This document shows, in pieces, positions 17,658-26,941 of a DNA stretch of 45,667 bases. A program made the translations under genes and the position numbers. The notes under the pieces are model-generated. The model made no database searches. It was given only the letters and a program-made list of their open reading frames with translations, and was not told the DNA's origin. Position 1 is the stretch's first letter; each line of letters opens with the position of its first letter. This stretch comes from an uncultured Bacteroidales bacterium (GTDB taxonomy: Bacteria > Bacteroidota > Bacteroidia > Bacteroidales > Muribaculaceae): the NCBI GenBank assembly GCA_947176235.1, contig CAMWPM010000013.1, positions 1 through 45,667 of the forward strand, given 5' to 3'.

Positions 17658-18470
17658 ATGAACGAACTTTTCTCAGTCAAGGACCAGGTTGTGGTCATCA
17701 CCGGCGGCACGGGTGTGCTCGGTGCCTGTATCGGTGAATATCTCGCCCTCCAGGGCGCAAAAGTAGTGCTCATGGGTCGCCGCAAGGACGAGGGCGACCG
17801 CATCGTTGCCGACATCAAGGCAAAAGGCGGCGAAGCCTGTTTCCTCGTCACCGACGTGATGAACCCCGAAGTGGTGCAGGCTAACTGCGACGAGATCCTT
17901 GCCCGCTATGGCAGAGTGGACGCTCTCCTTAACGCCGCCGGCGGCAACATGCCCGGTGCAACGATTGCTCCCACAGGCACGATTTTCGACATCAAGGTGG
18001 AGCAGTTCCAGACTGTCCTCAACCTCAATCTCACCGGCACCGTGATTCCCACCCAGATCTTCCTGCGCCCGATGGTGGAAGCCGGCAAGGGCGCCATCGT
18101 CAACTTCTCGTCGATGGCTGCGTTCCGCCCCATGACGCGTGTGCTCGGATATGCTGCAGCCAAGGCTGGTATCAGCAACTTCACCGCCTTCATGGCTAAC
18201 GAAGTTGCCACGAAATTCACCCCTGCCATCCGTGTCAACGCCATAGCTCCCGGATTCTTCCTCACCAACCAGAACCGCGCCCTCCTCACCAATCCTGACG
18301 GATCCCTCACCGAGCGCGGTTCCGACGTCATCCGCCAGACCCCCTTCAAGCGTTTCGGACGCCCCGAAGAACTCTGCGGCACGATCCAGTACCTCATCAG
18401 CGATGCCGCATCCTTCGTCACCGGCACGGTAGCCGTGGTCGACGGCGGATTCAACGCCTTCGCAATGTAA
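17658..18470 (+). CDS. uxuB: SDR-family D-mannonate oxidoreductase
   Basis: A 270-residue short-chain dehydrogenase. The NAD(P) motif is TGGTGVLG (15-22), NAAG is at 92-95, and the catalytic residues are Ser152, Tyr165 and Lys169 (LGYAAAKAG). The VNAIAPGFFLTNQN block follows. It resembles the SDR-type UxuB (YjmF) of Bacillus, which interconverts fructuronate and mannonate, rather than the longer mannitol-dehydrogenase-type UxuB of E. coli. It begins 31 nt after uxuA, and it supplies the only reductase needed between UxaC and UxuA. The SDR class is certain; the substrate is from context. Confidence 0.88.
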   Translation: MNELFSVKDQVVVITGGTGVLGACIGEYLALQGAKVVLMGRRKDEGDRIVADIKAKGGEACFLVTDVMNPEVVQANCDEILARYGRVDALLNAAGGNMPGATIAPTGTIFDIKVEQFQTVLNLNLTGTVIPTQIFLRPMVEAGKGAIVNFSSMAAFRPMTRVLGYAAAKAGISNFTAFMANEVATKFTPAIRVNAIAPGFFLTNQNRALLTNPDGSLTERGSDVIRQTPFKRFGRPEELCGTIQYLISDAASFVTGTVAVVDGGFNAFAM

Positions 18471-18499
18471 CCCCCTCACCAACCCGTCCCCATCCATTC

Positions 18500-19507
18500 A
18501 TGAAGATTGGCACCATCGATCTGGGCGAGCGTCCTGTGATGCTCGCCCCGATGGAGGACGTCACTGACCGTTCATTCCGTCTCATCTGCAAGGAGCAGGG
18601 AGCCGACATGGTCACTACGGAATTTGTATCCGCCGACGCCCTCATCCGCAACATAGCATCCACCACCCGCAAGCTTTCGCTCGACGACTCGGAGCGTCCC
18701 GCCGCCATTCAGATTTATGGCAGAGACGTCGATTCCATGGTCGAGGCGGCACGTATCGTCGAGCAGGCGCACCCCGACGTGATCGACATCAATTTCGGAT
18801 GCCCCGTGAAGAAGGTGGCTGGGAAAGGCGCGGGGGCGGGAATGCTGCGTGACATCCCCCGTATGCTCGCCATCACACGTGCCGTGGTCGATGCCGTGAA
18901 GCTTCCCGTTACGGTCAAGACCCGCCTTGGATGGGATCATGAGAACAAGATAATCGTCGGCCTTGCCGAACAGCTTCAGGACTGCGGCATAGCCGCTATC
19001 ACCGTGCACGGCAGGACACGCTCGCAGATGTACACAGGCGAAGCCGACTGGGAGATGATAGCCCGCGTGAAGGAAAATCCCCGCCTCACCATCCCGGTGA
19101 TCGGCAACGGCGATATCACTTCGCCTCAGAAGGCTCTTGATGCATTCCGTCGGTATGGCGTGGATGGCGTCATGGTGGGGCGAGCGTCAATAGGCGCCCC
19201 ATGGATTTTCCACGACATCCGGCAGGCTATCGAAGCCGATAGCGCCGAGGCGGTCAGCCAGCTCTCCCTCGCCGAGAAATTCGCTCTCCTGCGCCGACAG
19301 ATCGATGAAAGCATCGACCGTATCGACGAGTATCGCGGCATACTCCACATCCGCCGGCATTTGGCAGCCTCCCCCCTCTTCAAAGGCATAAGCCACTTCC
19401 GCGACACACGCATCGCCATGCTCCGCGCCTCCACCCGCGCCGAGCTCGACGCTATCCTGACCGACATAGAGCGGCTTATCTCACGCGATACGATATCGCA
19501 GGCCTGA
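18500..19507 (+). CDS. dusB: tRNA-dihydrouridine synthase (DusB type)
   Basis: A 335-residue FMN enzyme that reduces uridine in the tRNA D-loop. The TIM-barrel start APMEDVTDRSFR (16-27) and the catalytic Cys101 in NFGCPVKKVAGKGAGAG are diagnostic, followed by VTVKTRLGWD and ITVHGRTRSQMYTGEADW blocks. Length and the KKVAGKGAG form fit DusB. It lies 29 nt after uxuB and probably rides on the same transcript without a functional link to uronates. Confidence 0.94.
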   Translation: MKIGTIDLGERPVMLAPMEDVTDRSFRLICKEQGADMVTTEFVSADALIRNIASTTRKLSLDDSERPAAIQIYGRDVDSMVEAARIVEQAHPDVIDINFGCPVKKVAGKGAGAGMLRDIPRMLAITRAVVDAVKLPVTVKTRLGWDHENKIIVGLAEQLQDCGIAAITVHGRTRSQMYTGEADWEMIARVKENPRLTIPVIGNGDITSPQKALDAFRRYGVDGVMVGRASIGAPWIFHDIRQAIEADSAEAVSQLSLAEKFALLRRQIDESIDRIDEYRGILHIRRHLAASPLFKGISHFRDTRIAMLRASTRAELDAILTDIERLISRDTISQA

Positions 19508-19549
19508 GTTCAGTCACCCCCTCCGTGGCTTTTTTCAGTGCGATTCTCC

Positions 19550-19579
19550 TTGCCGTTTCGCCAAACTTTCGTAATTTTG
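19550..19579 (+). promoter_or_regulatory. Promoter for the second EamA transporter
   Basis: TTG (19550-19552), a 19-nt spacer and TAATTTTG (19572-19579) match the Bacteroidetes promoter. The leader would be about 65 nt. Confidence 0.65.
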
Positions 19580-19651
19580 CACTAAGATTTGGCGACACTA
19601 CAGAGTCGTCATTAATCTTGTTGACCTTATAATACCTTACATCACACAGCA

Positions 19652-20593
19652 ATGGCACAGAACGTAGAGCCCGGACGAAAATCCGGCTTACTTTGGTTTC
19701 ACCTGGCTGCCCTCTTCGCCGTCACGGCATGGGGTCAGTCGTTCATCTCCACCCGCGTCCTTCTCGACAACGGGCTGGGTCCTGTCCAGATCTACGTGCT
19801 GCGCTCCACAATCGCCTACATCTTCCTGCTTCTCATTTCCTGCAGGAACCTGCGATCCAACTCCCTGCGCGACGAGGCGCTTCTGATGCTCTGCGGCATG
19901 TGCGCCGGCTCGATTTATTTCATTACCGAGAACACTGCCATGGAGTACACACTCGTCAGCAACGTGGCTCTGATCACCGCTCTCGCCCCCCTTCTCACCG
20001 CCTTGCTGCTGGGCATGCTCTACCGAAACGAACGCCCCTCCCGTGGCACGTGGATCGGCTCGGCTGTGGCATTCGTGGGTGTGGCGTGCGTGATCTTCAA
20101 CAGCAGCGTATCGCTTGAAGTCAACCCCCTCGGCGACCTCCTCGCATTTCTCGCCGCTGTGTCATGGGCGATCTACAGCATACTGCTCCGCAGCCTGAAT
20201 GTCAACTATTCCGGCATATTTATCACCCGAAAAATCTTTTTCTACGGTGTTATCACCGCACTCCCGTTTTTCTTCCTTGAGCCAAACGACGCCCCGGTGA
20301 GCGTGCTCGGACGCCCTGCCGTGTTCGGCAACCTCCTGTTCCTTTCCCTTGTAGCTTCACTTGCGGCATTCCTTATCTGGGCAATTGTGGTGAAGCGCCT
20401 CGGAGCCGTGATTGCAAGCAACTATCTCTACGTCTCTCCAATCGTCACTCTCGTGGCAGCATGGCTGGTGCTTGGCGAGAAGATTTCCTTCATGGGCTAT
20501 CTCGGTTGTGCCCTGATCATCGGCGGACTATGGGTGGGAGAGCGCATCAACCGCGCCGACGATCTCGCCCACCGCACCTCCCGCCGCCACTGA
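19652..20593 (+). CDS. EamA/DMT-family transporter
   Basis: A 313-residue membrane protein with about ten helices in two EamA repeats. Blocks include FAVTAWGQSFISTRVLLDNG near the start, LRSTIAYIFLL, and a second-repeat YLYVSPIVTLVAAWLVLGEKI near residue 260, typical of drug/metabolite exporters of the YdcZ/RhaT group. It has its own promoter and a short cytosolic tail, and is unrelated in sequence detail to the EamA gene at 12583. The substrate cannot be told. Confidence 0.87.
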   Translation: MAQNVEPGRKSGLLWFHLAALFAVTAWGQSFISTRVLLDNGLGPVQIYVLRSTIAYIFLLLISCRNLRSNSLRDEALLMLCGMCAGSIYFITENTAMEYTLVSNVALITALAPLLTALLLGMLYRNERPSRGTWIGSAVAFVGVACVIFNSSVSLEVNPLGDLLAFLAAVSWAIYSILLRSLNVNYSGIFITRKIFFYGVITALPFFFLEPNDAPVSVLGRPAVFGNLLFLSLVASLAAFLIWAIVVKRLGAVIASNYLYVSPIVTLVAAWLVLGEKISFMGYLGCALIIGGLWVGERINRADDLAHRTSRRH

Positions 20594-20615
20594 TCCCAAT
20601 ATACAAAATAAAATT

Positions 20616-20645
20616 TGGGCCGGGTGCTTCGCAGCGTCCGGCCCA
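20616..20645. terminator. Hairpin between EamA gene and tRNA-Gly
   Basis: Stem TGGGCCGG (20616-20623) with CCGGCCCA (20638-20645), plus an inner TGC/GCA stem. It lies between the convergent EamA and tRNA-Gly genes. On the minus strand a T-rich run follows, so it may serve the tRNA transcript best. Confidence 0.65.
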
Positions 20646-20697
20646 CTGATGTTTCATGTTAGTTAGATCCGTTTTACCATAATAACAAATTTATGGG

Positions 20698-20770
20698 AGC
20701 GGTAGACGAGGCTCGAACTCGCGACCCTCAGCTTGGGAAGCTGATGCTCTACCAACTGAGCTACTACCGC
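20698..20770 (-). tRNA. tRNA-Gly (anticodon CCC)
   Basis: A complete 73-nt cloverleaf on the minus strand: acceptor GCGGTAG/CTACCGC, D stem GCTC/GAGC, anticodon stem TCAGC/GCTGA with loop TTCCCAA, and T arm GCGAG-TTCGAGC-CTCGT. The anticodon CCC reads GGG. The discriminator is T and CCA is not encoded. Confidence 0.95.
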
Positions 20771-20851
20771 ATGCGGCAGGTGAATAAAGTGATTTGCCAT
20801 TATGGTCAAGGCGGAAAGAACCGTCCATGAACATGTGTGATTACTTATATC

Positions 20852-20889
20852 TTTGCAAAGATAGAAACTATTTTTTAATTTTGCACAAA
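20852..20889. promoter_or_regulatory. Overlapping divergent promoters, HAD gene and tRNA-Gly
   Basis: For the plus strand, TTTG (20852-20855), 20 nt, TAATTTTG (20876-20883), then the HAD start at 20904. For the minus strand, TATCTTTG (20856-20863 read in reverse) with TTTG (20886-20889) 22 nt upstream, then tRNA-Gly. The 16-bp palindrome TATCTTTGCAAAGATA (20848-20863) supplies the plus-strand -33 and the minus-strand -7 elements. The two promoters therefore occupy the same DNA. Confidence 0.6.
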
Positions 20890-20903
20890 TTCAACGATTT
20901 TTT

Positions 20904-21737
20904 ATGACCAGAACTCTCTATGTGACCGATCTCGACGGCACTCTTCTCAATAATAACTCGGTGGTCGGCGACAAATCGGCGCAGATTCTCCGCGATCTGA
21001 CTGATGATGGCGCTCTCATTACTGTAGCAACCGCCCGCACTCCCGCCACCGTGGTCGGTCTGCTTGCCAACACGCGCATCTCGCTGCCAGCAGTTGTCAT
21101 GACGGGTGCCACTCTCTATGATATTCCTTCCCGACGCTACATAGATCCGAAATTTATCGACGCCTCTACCGTGGAGGAAGCATATACTTATCTGACTGAA
21201 CGGGGAATTAATCCGTTTGTCTACACGCTTCACGCCGACCAGCGCCTGCACGCCTACCATCACCGTGAGATGACTAAGCTTGAACACGAATTCTATGACC
21301 AGCGCCGCGATCTGTCGCTCAAGCAATTCCATTTCGGCGAACCGATCGACGATGAAAGCCTCATCCATACGCTGCTGCTTTTCGCTGTCGGGCAGACCGA
21401 CCAGCTGAACAAGGCTGCCGAAGAGGTGAGCGCCCGCACTGGGCAGGCTGTGACATGCTACAACGACATCTTTCATCCCGGAAATTCCTTTATGGAACTT
21501 TTTGCGCCCGGAGTGTCCAAAGCCGCTGCCGTCCGGCGGCTTGCGGAGGAGAGGGGTGCGGGGAGAATTGTGGCTTTTGGCGACAATCTCAATGATATTC
21601 CGATGTTTCGGGAGGCAGATGTGGCAGTAGCGGTGGAGAATGCCTTCGATGAAGCCAAGGAGGCTGCCGACGTGGTGATCGGGCGAAACAGTGCGGATGC
21701 AGTAGCCCGGTACATCGCCGAGGATTTCTACCGCTGA
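20904..21737 (+). CDS. HAD-IIB (Cof-type) phosphatase
   Basis: A 277-residue cytosolic hydrolase of the HAD superfamily, Cof subfamily, probably acting on sugar or nucleotide phosphates. Motif I is Asp9-Leu-Asp11-Gly-Thr, motif II lies in VATARTP (41-47), Lys206 is the motif III lysine, and motif IV is GDNLND (226-231). The cap domain spans about 85-185. Length is normal. The promoter lies 20-50 nt upstream, which fixes the start. The substrate is unknown. Confidence 0.9.
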   Translation: MTRTLYVTDLDGTLLNNNSVVGDKSAQILRDLTDDGALITVATARTPATVVGLLANTRISLPAVVMTGATLYDIPSRRYIDPKFIDASTVEEAYTYLTERGINPFVYTLHADQRLHAYHHREMTKLEHEFYDQRRDLSLKQFHFGEPIDDESLIHTLLLFAVGQTDQLNKAAEEVSARTGQAVTCYNDIFHPGNSFMELFAPGVSKAAAVRRLAEERGAGRIVAFGDNLNDIPMFREADVAVAVENAFDEAKEAADVVIGRNSADAVARYIAEDFYR

Positions 21738-21906
21738 CGTCATCACGACCGCGAGCAGACGAGTGTTGAAAAACCGATTTGGACGATTGACAAAATTTTT
21801 GTAATTTCACCGATTATAATAATCTGAGTCAGCCCGACTGCGGTCACCCGTCACATTAACCTGCCGCATGTACACACCCTGACCAATAAATACCCCCCTT
21901 CGCAAC

Positions 21907-22587
21907 ATGAAAATTGGAATCATCGTAGCAATGCAGAAAGAGCTTGACCTCCTCATTCCCCACCTCACAGAAAAGGCAGAGCAGGAGGCGCGCCGCTATA
22001 AATTCATAACCGGACGTATGGCAGGAAAGGATGTCGTGGTGATGAAATGCGGCATCGGGAAAGTCAACGCCGCCCTCGGCACCATGGCAATGATCGAAAT
22101 ATTCGCGCCCGATCTTATCATCAACACCGGTGTGGCAGGTGGGACGGGAGGAGGTGCAAGAATCCTCGACGTAGTGGTAGCCGACGACGTGGTCTATCAC
22201 GACGTGTGGTGCGGTCCGGGCACCGAATGGGGTGAGGCAGCCGGCTGTCCGAGAATGATGCACGGCAGTACGAAAGTGACAGAAGCCCTTAATAACAAAG
22301 AACTTGCTGACGTGAAGCGCGGCACCATTGCCTCCGGCGATATCTTCGTTTCAAAAAAGGAAGAGGTTGACCACATCCGCAGGCATTTCCCGAGCGTGAT
22401 GGCTGTCGATATGGAATCGGGTGCGATAGCGCAGACCTGCACGCTCGCCGGTACCGATTTTGCCGTGGTGAGAGTGGTGAGCGACACTCCGGGAGCCGCC
22501 GACAACATCTCGCAGTACGAATCATTCTGGACCGACGCCCCCGCACGCACATTCGCCACGCTATCAGCTATAGTCAACGCTTTGTAA
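21907..22587 (+). CDS. mtnN: MTA/SAH nucleosidase
   Basis: A 226-residue cytosolic enzyme that cleaves adenine from 5'-methylthioadenosine and S-adenosylhomocysteine. The catalytic Glu12 (IVAMQKELD), the substrate Glu170 (AVDMESGAIAQ) and the general acid Asp193 (VVSDTPG) are all present; GVAGGTGG lies near 75-82. It starts the activated-methyl-cycle pair with luxS 23 nt downstream: MtnN makes S-ribosylhomocysteine, which LuxS then cleaves. The 169-nt upstream region has no perfect TAnnTTTG box and no clear riboswitch. Confidence 0.95.
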   Translation: MKIGIIVAMQKELDLLIPHLTEKAEQEARRYKFITGRMAGKDVVVMKCGIGKVNAALGTMAMIEIFAPDLIINTGVAGGTGGGARILDVVVADDVVYHDVWCGPGTEWGEAAGCPRMMHGSTKVTEALNNKELADVKRGTIASGDIFVSKKEEVDHIRRHFPSVMAVDMESGAIAQTCTLAGTDFAVVRVVSDTPGAADNISQYESFWTDAPARTFATLSAIVNAL

Positions 22588-22610
22588 TTATTGATATTGC
22601 ACATCCTGAT

Positions 22611-23093
22611 ATGAACAAGATCGCAAGTTTCACCATAAATCATCTGACACTAAAGCCGGGCATTTATGTCAGTCGACTCGACCGCACCCCCTCGGGCGAC
22701 GTCATCACCACATTCGACATCCGCATGACTGCCCCTAATCGTGAGCCGGCTATTGACCCGCGCGCCATCCACACTATCGAGCACCTTGCCGCTACATTCC
22801 TTCGCAACCACCAGCAGTGGAGCGACAAGGTGGTCTATTGGGGACCTATGGGATGCTGCACCGGCAACTATCTGATTATGCAGGGCGAACTTGAACCAGC
22901 CGACATTGCCGGACTGATGCGTGAGACGTTCGGATTCATTGCCGGATTCGATGGTGAAATCCCGGGTGCCACCGCACGTGACTGCGGTAACTATACCTTC
23001 AACGATCTCCCCGCCGCACGCGAAGCTGCACGACGCTACCTCGAAACTACCCTCAACAATCTCGATAAATCAAACACCGTCTATCCCGACTGA
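22611..23093 (+). CDS. luxS: S-ribosylhomocysteine lyase
   Basis: A 160-residue metalloenzyme that splits S-ribosylhomocysteine to homocysteine and the AI-2 precursor DPD. The metal site is His54-x-x-Glu57-His58 with Cys125 in ARDCGNYTF, and Cys82 in GPMGCCTGNY is the catalytic cysteine. The next residue is also Cys, where E. coli and Bacillus LuxS have Arg or Gln. Length is normal. The gene sits directly behind mtnN, so methyl-cycle recycling is its secure role; signalling by AI-2 is possible but not shown. Confidence 0.96.
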   Translation: MNKIASFTINHLTLKPGIYVSRLDRTPSGDVITTFDIRMTAPNREPAIDPRAIHTIEHLAATFLRNHQQWSDKVVYWGPMGCCTGNYLIMQGELEPADIAGLMRETFGFIAGFDGEIPGATARDCGNYTFNDLPAAREAARRYLETTLNNLDKSNTVYPD

Positions 23094-23116
23094 AACATTC
23101 CCCCCTATAGCTTACC

Positions 23117-24232
23117 ATGCAAAAGATTGAACATCCTGAAAACGACGGACAGTACATCGGTCTGACAGTTAACTCCGGTGTGGCTCAGCCACCGACGGTC
23201 AATCCCTATATGCAGCGTCGACGCCGCAAGCCTCTCCCCTCCGCCGGCGAGCTCGTCGAAGGAATCCTCAAAGGCGATGTCACCATGCTGTCGCGTGCGG
23301 TGACACTCGTCGAGAGCCTTTCGCCCGACCATCAGAAAGTGGCGCAGGAGGTAATCGAGAAGTGTCTACCCTATTCCGGCAAGTCACGCCGTATCGGCAT
23401 CACAGGTGTGCCGGGCGCAGGAAAAAGTACGTCGATCGACGTCTTCGGTCTTCATGTGCTTAAGGCGGGAGGGAAACTTGCAGTGCTTGCCATCGACCCC
23501 TCAAGCGAGCGCACCAAAGGCTCGATCCTCGGCGACAAGACCCGCATGGAGAAGCTCTCGATCCATCCTTCGGCGTTCATCCGCCCTTCCCCTTCGGCGG
23601 GCTCGCTCGGCGGAGTGGCGCGCAAGACGCGCGAGACAATCGTGCTATGCGAAACCGCCGGTTACGACAATATTTTCGTGGAGACCGTAGGCGTCGGGCA
23701 GAGCGAAACGGCTGTCCACTCGATGGTCGACTTCTTCCTGCTCATCCAGCTCGCCGGCACCGGCGACGAGCTGCAGGGAATCAAACGCGGAATCATGGAG
23801 ATGGCTGACGGAATAGTCATCAACAAAGCCGACGGCGACAACATCGACCGCGCACGTCTGGCGCAGGCACAATTCAAGAGCGCACTCCGCCTCTTCCCCC
23901 CCACGGCTTCCGGCTGGACCCCCGAGGTGCTCACCTATTCGGGATATTTCGAACTGGGAATACCCGAGGTGTGGGACATGATCGACCGCTACTTTGAATT
24001 TGTCAAAGCCAACGGATATTTCGAACGCCGCCGTCAGGAACAGGCTCGCTACTGGATGTACGAGACCATCGACGAGAAACTCCGCGCCCACTTCTACAAT
24101 AACCCGAATGTGGCAGAGATGCTCCCTGCGCTTGAACAGCAAGTGCTCGACAACCGCCTGAGCTCCTTCATCGCCGCTCGTGACGTCCTCGACTTCTATT
24201 TCCGCAACAACAGCGACGACAGCAATGGCTAA
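23117..24232 (+). CDS. meaB: Methylmalonyl-CoA mutase-associated GTPase
   Basis: A 371-residue G3E-family GTPase that guards and loads cobalamin into methylmalonyl-CoA mutase. Walker A is GVPGAGKS (97-104), followed by [20 protein letters not shown] and the [19 protein letters not shown] switch block; NKADGDN is the G4 motif. Length is slightly above E. coli ArgK/MeaB (331) because of an N-terminal extension of about 40 residues. The mutase itself is not in the window. Its 3' end overlaps mutS by 8 nt. Confidence 0.95.
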   Translation: MQKIEHPENDGQYIGLTVNSGVAQPPTVNPYMQRRRRKPLPSAGELVEGILKGDVTMLSRAVTLVESLSPDHQKVAQEVIEKCLPYSGKSRRIGITGVPGAGKSTSIDVFGLHVLKAGGKLAVLAIDPSSERTKGSILGDKTRMEKLSIHPSAFIRPSPSAGSLGGVARKTRETIVLCETAGYDNIFVETVGVGQSETAVHSMVDFFLLIQLAGTGDELQGIKRGIMEMADGIVINKADGDNIDRARLAQAQFKSALRLFPPTASGWTPEVLTYSGYFELGIPEVWDMIDRYFEFVKANGYFERRRQEQARYWMYETIDEKLRAHFYNNPNVAEMLPALEQQVLDNRLSSFIAARDVLDFYFRNNSDDSNG

Positions 24233-26849
24233 GGATGTGGTGAAAACCCCTCTGATGAAGCAGTACTTCGAGATGAAACGCAAGCATCCCGATGCAGTGC
24301 TGCTTTTCCGTGTGGGGGATTTCTATGAGACTTTCTGCGACGACGCCATCACAGCCTCCCAGATTCTCGGCATCACGCTGACACGCCGCGCCAACGGCTC
24401 GGCACAGTCGGTGGAACTTGCCGGCTTCCCCCACCACGCCCTCGACACCTACCTCCCGAAGCTGGTGCGTGCGGGGAAACGTGTGGCAATCTGCGAGCAG
24501 CTTGAGGATCCCAAGACCGTGAAGGGACTTGTTAAGCGTGGAATCACCGAGCTTATCACCCCGGGCGTGACGATGAACGACAACGTGCTCGATCATCGTG
24601 AGAACAACTTCCTCGCCGCCCTCCACCAGTCCAAGGACACGTGGGGGCTGGCTCTGCTCGACATCTCGACCGGAGAATTCCTCGTGGCGGAGGGAAACGT
24701 AGACTATATCGACAAACTCCTCAACAGTTTTGCCCCGAAGGAAGTGCTCGTAGTGCGTGGTCAACGCACACTCGTTGAAGCTACGATGACCGCAAAATTC
24801 GTGGTGTCGGAGATGGACGACTGGGTGTTCACCCCCGACAGCGCCAACCAGCGGCTACTCCGCCACTTCGAGACGGCGAGCCTCAAAGGTTTCGGCGTCG
24901 AGAAAATGCTTCTTGCCATCGTGGCTGCCGGAGCAATACTTCAGTATCTCGACATAACGAAACACACACGCCTCGCCCACATCACCCGCCTGCAGCGCGT
25001 GGAGGAATCGACAAGCGTCAGGCTCGACCGGTTCACGGTCCGCAACCTCGAACTGCTTGAGAGTATCGGCGAGGGGGGACGTTCGCTACTGAGCGTCATT
25101 GACCGCACCGTCACACCGATGGGCGCCCGTCTGCTCCACCGCTGGCTCATGTTCCCGCTTAAGGATCCCGTAGCCATCAATTCGCGCCTCGACACCGTGG
25201 AGTATTTCTTCCGCCAGCCCGACATGGCTGACGTGATTCTCGACAGTCTGAAACGCATCGGAGACCTTGAGCGACTGGTGAGTAAGGTGTCGGTGGGCAG
25301 AATTTCCCCCCGCGAGGTAGTCCAGCTCGCCGGTTCACTTTCGGCTGTTATCCCCATCAAGGAGGAATGCGGAAAGGCTGAACAGCCCTCTCTCCATCAT
25401 CTCGGTCAGCAGCTCAATCCGTGCCCCGACGTCATCAGCGTGATCAGGCGCACACTTGTCGACGAGCCTGCACAGGCTCTCGGACGCGGAGTGGTGATCC
25501 GCGAGGGGGTCAACGAAGAGCTGGATCAGTTGCGGTCACTGTCGCGCGACGGCAAACAGTATCTTCTGGATCTGCAACAGCGCGAAATAGCTGCCACGGG
25601 AATCCCGAGCCTGAAAATCGCCTACAACAACGTGTTCGGCTACTACATCGAAGTCACCAACACCCACAAGGACAAGGTGCCGGAGGAGTGGATCAGAAAG
25701 CAGACTCTCGTCAACGCCGAGCGATACATCACCCAGGAACTCAAGGACTACGAGACAAAGATACTGGGGGCGGAAGAACGAATCGCCGTACTTGAGCAGA
25801 GGCTCTACCTCGAACTCGTAGGCACCATAGCCGAATACATCCCGACTCTCCTCACCGACGCCTCACTGCTCGCCCGCCTCGACTGCCTGCTGGGATTCAC
25901 GATGGTGGCAGCCGAGAATCACTACTGCCGCCCTGTTGTCGACGATTCCCTGCGGCTTGAAATCAACGAGGGGCGGCATCCGGTAATCGAAAAGGAACTT
26001 CCACCGGGCGAACCGTACATCACCAACTCCGTATGTCTCGACAACGACGGGACACAGGTGATGATGATCACGGGTCCGAACATGGCAGGTAAATCGGCAC
26101 TCCTGCGCTCAGTGGCGCTCAACGTCCTGCTTGCTCAGATAGGATCGTTCGTCGCAGCCGATTCCGCTCATATCGGCGTCGTCGACAAAATATTCACCCG
26201 CGTGGGTGCAAGCGACAACATCTCCCACGGCGAGTCGACATTCATGGTGGAGATGAACGAAGCAGCATCTATCCTCAACAACATGAGTGCACGCTCCCTG
26301 ATCCTCTTCGACGAACTCGGCCGCGGCACATCGACCTACGACGGCATCTCGATAGCATGGGCGATCGTGGAGCACATCCATGAGAACGCCAAAGGAGGGC
26401 GCCCTAAGACACTCTTCGCCACCCATTACCATGAACTCAACGAGATGGAAAAGTCCTTCGAGCGCGTGGTCAACTACAACGTCTCAGTCAAGGAAATTGA
26501 CGGTAAGGTCGTGTTTCTCCGCAAGCTGTCGCGTGGGGGGAGCGAACATTCGTTCGGCATACACGTGGCAAAACTCGCCGGAATGCCACGCAGCATAGTG
26601 ACTCGTGCCAACGAAATCCTAAAGCAGCTGGAGACCAACGCCGCAGCCGACGTCAGTCATCACAAAATCCCGGAATCATCAAAGAGCAGCAGTCCCGACG
26701 GAGTGCAACTTTCGTTCTTCCAGCTCGACGATCCGGTGCTGGAACAGGTGCGTGACGAGATTATCGGGCTTGACATCAACAATCTGACCCCGATGGCAGC
26801 CCTCAACAAACTCCACGATATCCGGCGCATCATCACAGGACGCGACTGA
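24225..26849 (+). CDS. mutS: DNA mismatch repair protein MutS
   Basis: An 874-residue mismatch-recognition ATPase. The mismatch-binding Phe-x-Glu is Phe33-Tyr-Glu35 in RVGDFYETF. The C-terminal ATPase has Walker [13 protein letters not shown] and Walker [17 protein letters not shown], then FATHYHEL. Length matches the family. I chose the ATG at 24225 because [18 protein letters not shown] is the usual MutS start; an upstream start in the same frame would lie inside meaB. The start overlaps the end of meaB by 8 nt, which suggests translational coupling. Confidence 0.96.
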   Translation: MAKDVVKTPLMKQYFEMKRKHPDAVLLFRVGDFYETFCDDAITASQILGITLTRRANGSAQSVELAGFPHHALDTYLPKLVRAGKRVAICEQLEDPKTVKGLVKRGITELITPGVTMNDNVLDHRENNFLAALHQSKDTWGLALLDISTGEFLVAEGNVDYIDKLLNSFAPKEVLVVRGQRTLVEATMTAKFVVSEMDDWVFTPDSANQRLLRHFETASLKGFGVEKMLLAIVAAGAILQYLDITKHTRLAHITRLQRVEESTSVRLDRFTVRNLELLESIGEGGRSLLSVIDRTVTPMGARLLHRWLMFPLKDPVAINSRLDTVEYFFRQPDMADVILDSLKRIGDLERLVSKVSVGRISPREVVQLAGSLSAVIPIKEECGKAEQPSLHHLGQQLNPCPDVISVIRRTLVDEPAQALGRGVVIREGVNEELDQLRSLSRDGKQYLLDLQQREIAATGIPSLKIAYNNVFGYYIEVTNTHKDKVPEEWIRKQTLVNAERYITQELKDYETKILGAEERIAVLEQRLYLELVGTIAEYIPTLLTDASLLARLDCLLGFTMVAAENHYCRPVVDDSLRLEINEGRHPVIEKELPPGEPYITNSVCLDNDGTQVMMITGPNMAGKSALLRSVALNVLLAQIGSFVAADSAHIGVVDKIFTRVGASDNISHGESTFMVEMNEAASILNNMSARSLILFDELGRGTSTYDGISIAWAIVEHIHENAKGGRPKTLFATHYHELNEMEKSFERVVNYNVSVKEIDGKVVFLRKLSRGGSEHSFGIHVAKLAGMPRSIVTRANEILKQLETNAAADVSHHKIPESSKSSSPDGVQLSFFQLDDPVLEQVRDEIIGLDINNLTPMAALNKLHDIRRIITGRD

Positions 26850-26880
26850 CAAGCCATCCCCCGTATCCACGGCAACCATT

Positions 26881-26897
26881 TTGGCACGGTATTTGTT
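26881..26897 (+). promoter_or_regulatory. slyD: Possible sigma-54 promoter of slyD
   Basis: TTGGCACGGTATTTGTT carries a full -24 half (TTGGCACG) and a -12 half at the exact spacing of 10 nt between GG and the second element, but with GT instead of GC. It lies 45 nt before the slyD start. No perfect TAnnTTTG box is seen in the 92-nt gap. Confidence 0.45.
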
Positions 26898-26941
26898 GTA
26901 ACAGAAGTAAAAGCAATAACTAATCCCAAAAAGAAAACACT

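Noticed and set aside
17673-18497. 274-residue minus-strand frame
   Set aside because: Antisense to the SDR oxidoreductase with its Ser-Tyr-Lys triad.
20868-21746. 292-residue minus-strand frame
   Set aside because: Antisense to the HAD phosphatase, which has all four HAD motifs.
21738-21906. Possible riboswitch before mtnN
   Set aside because: A SAH or SAM riboswitch would make sense for the pathway, but I saw no conserved core or paired stems that support it.
24180-24224. Upstream extension of mutS
   Set aside because: It lies inside meaB and adds Ser/Thr-rich residues absent from MutS; the ATG at 24225 gives the canonical start.
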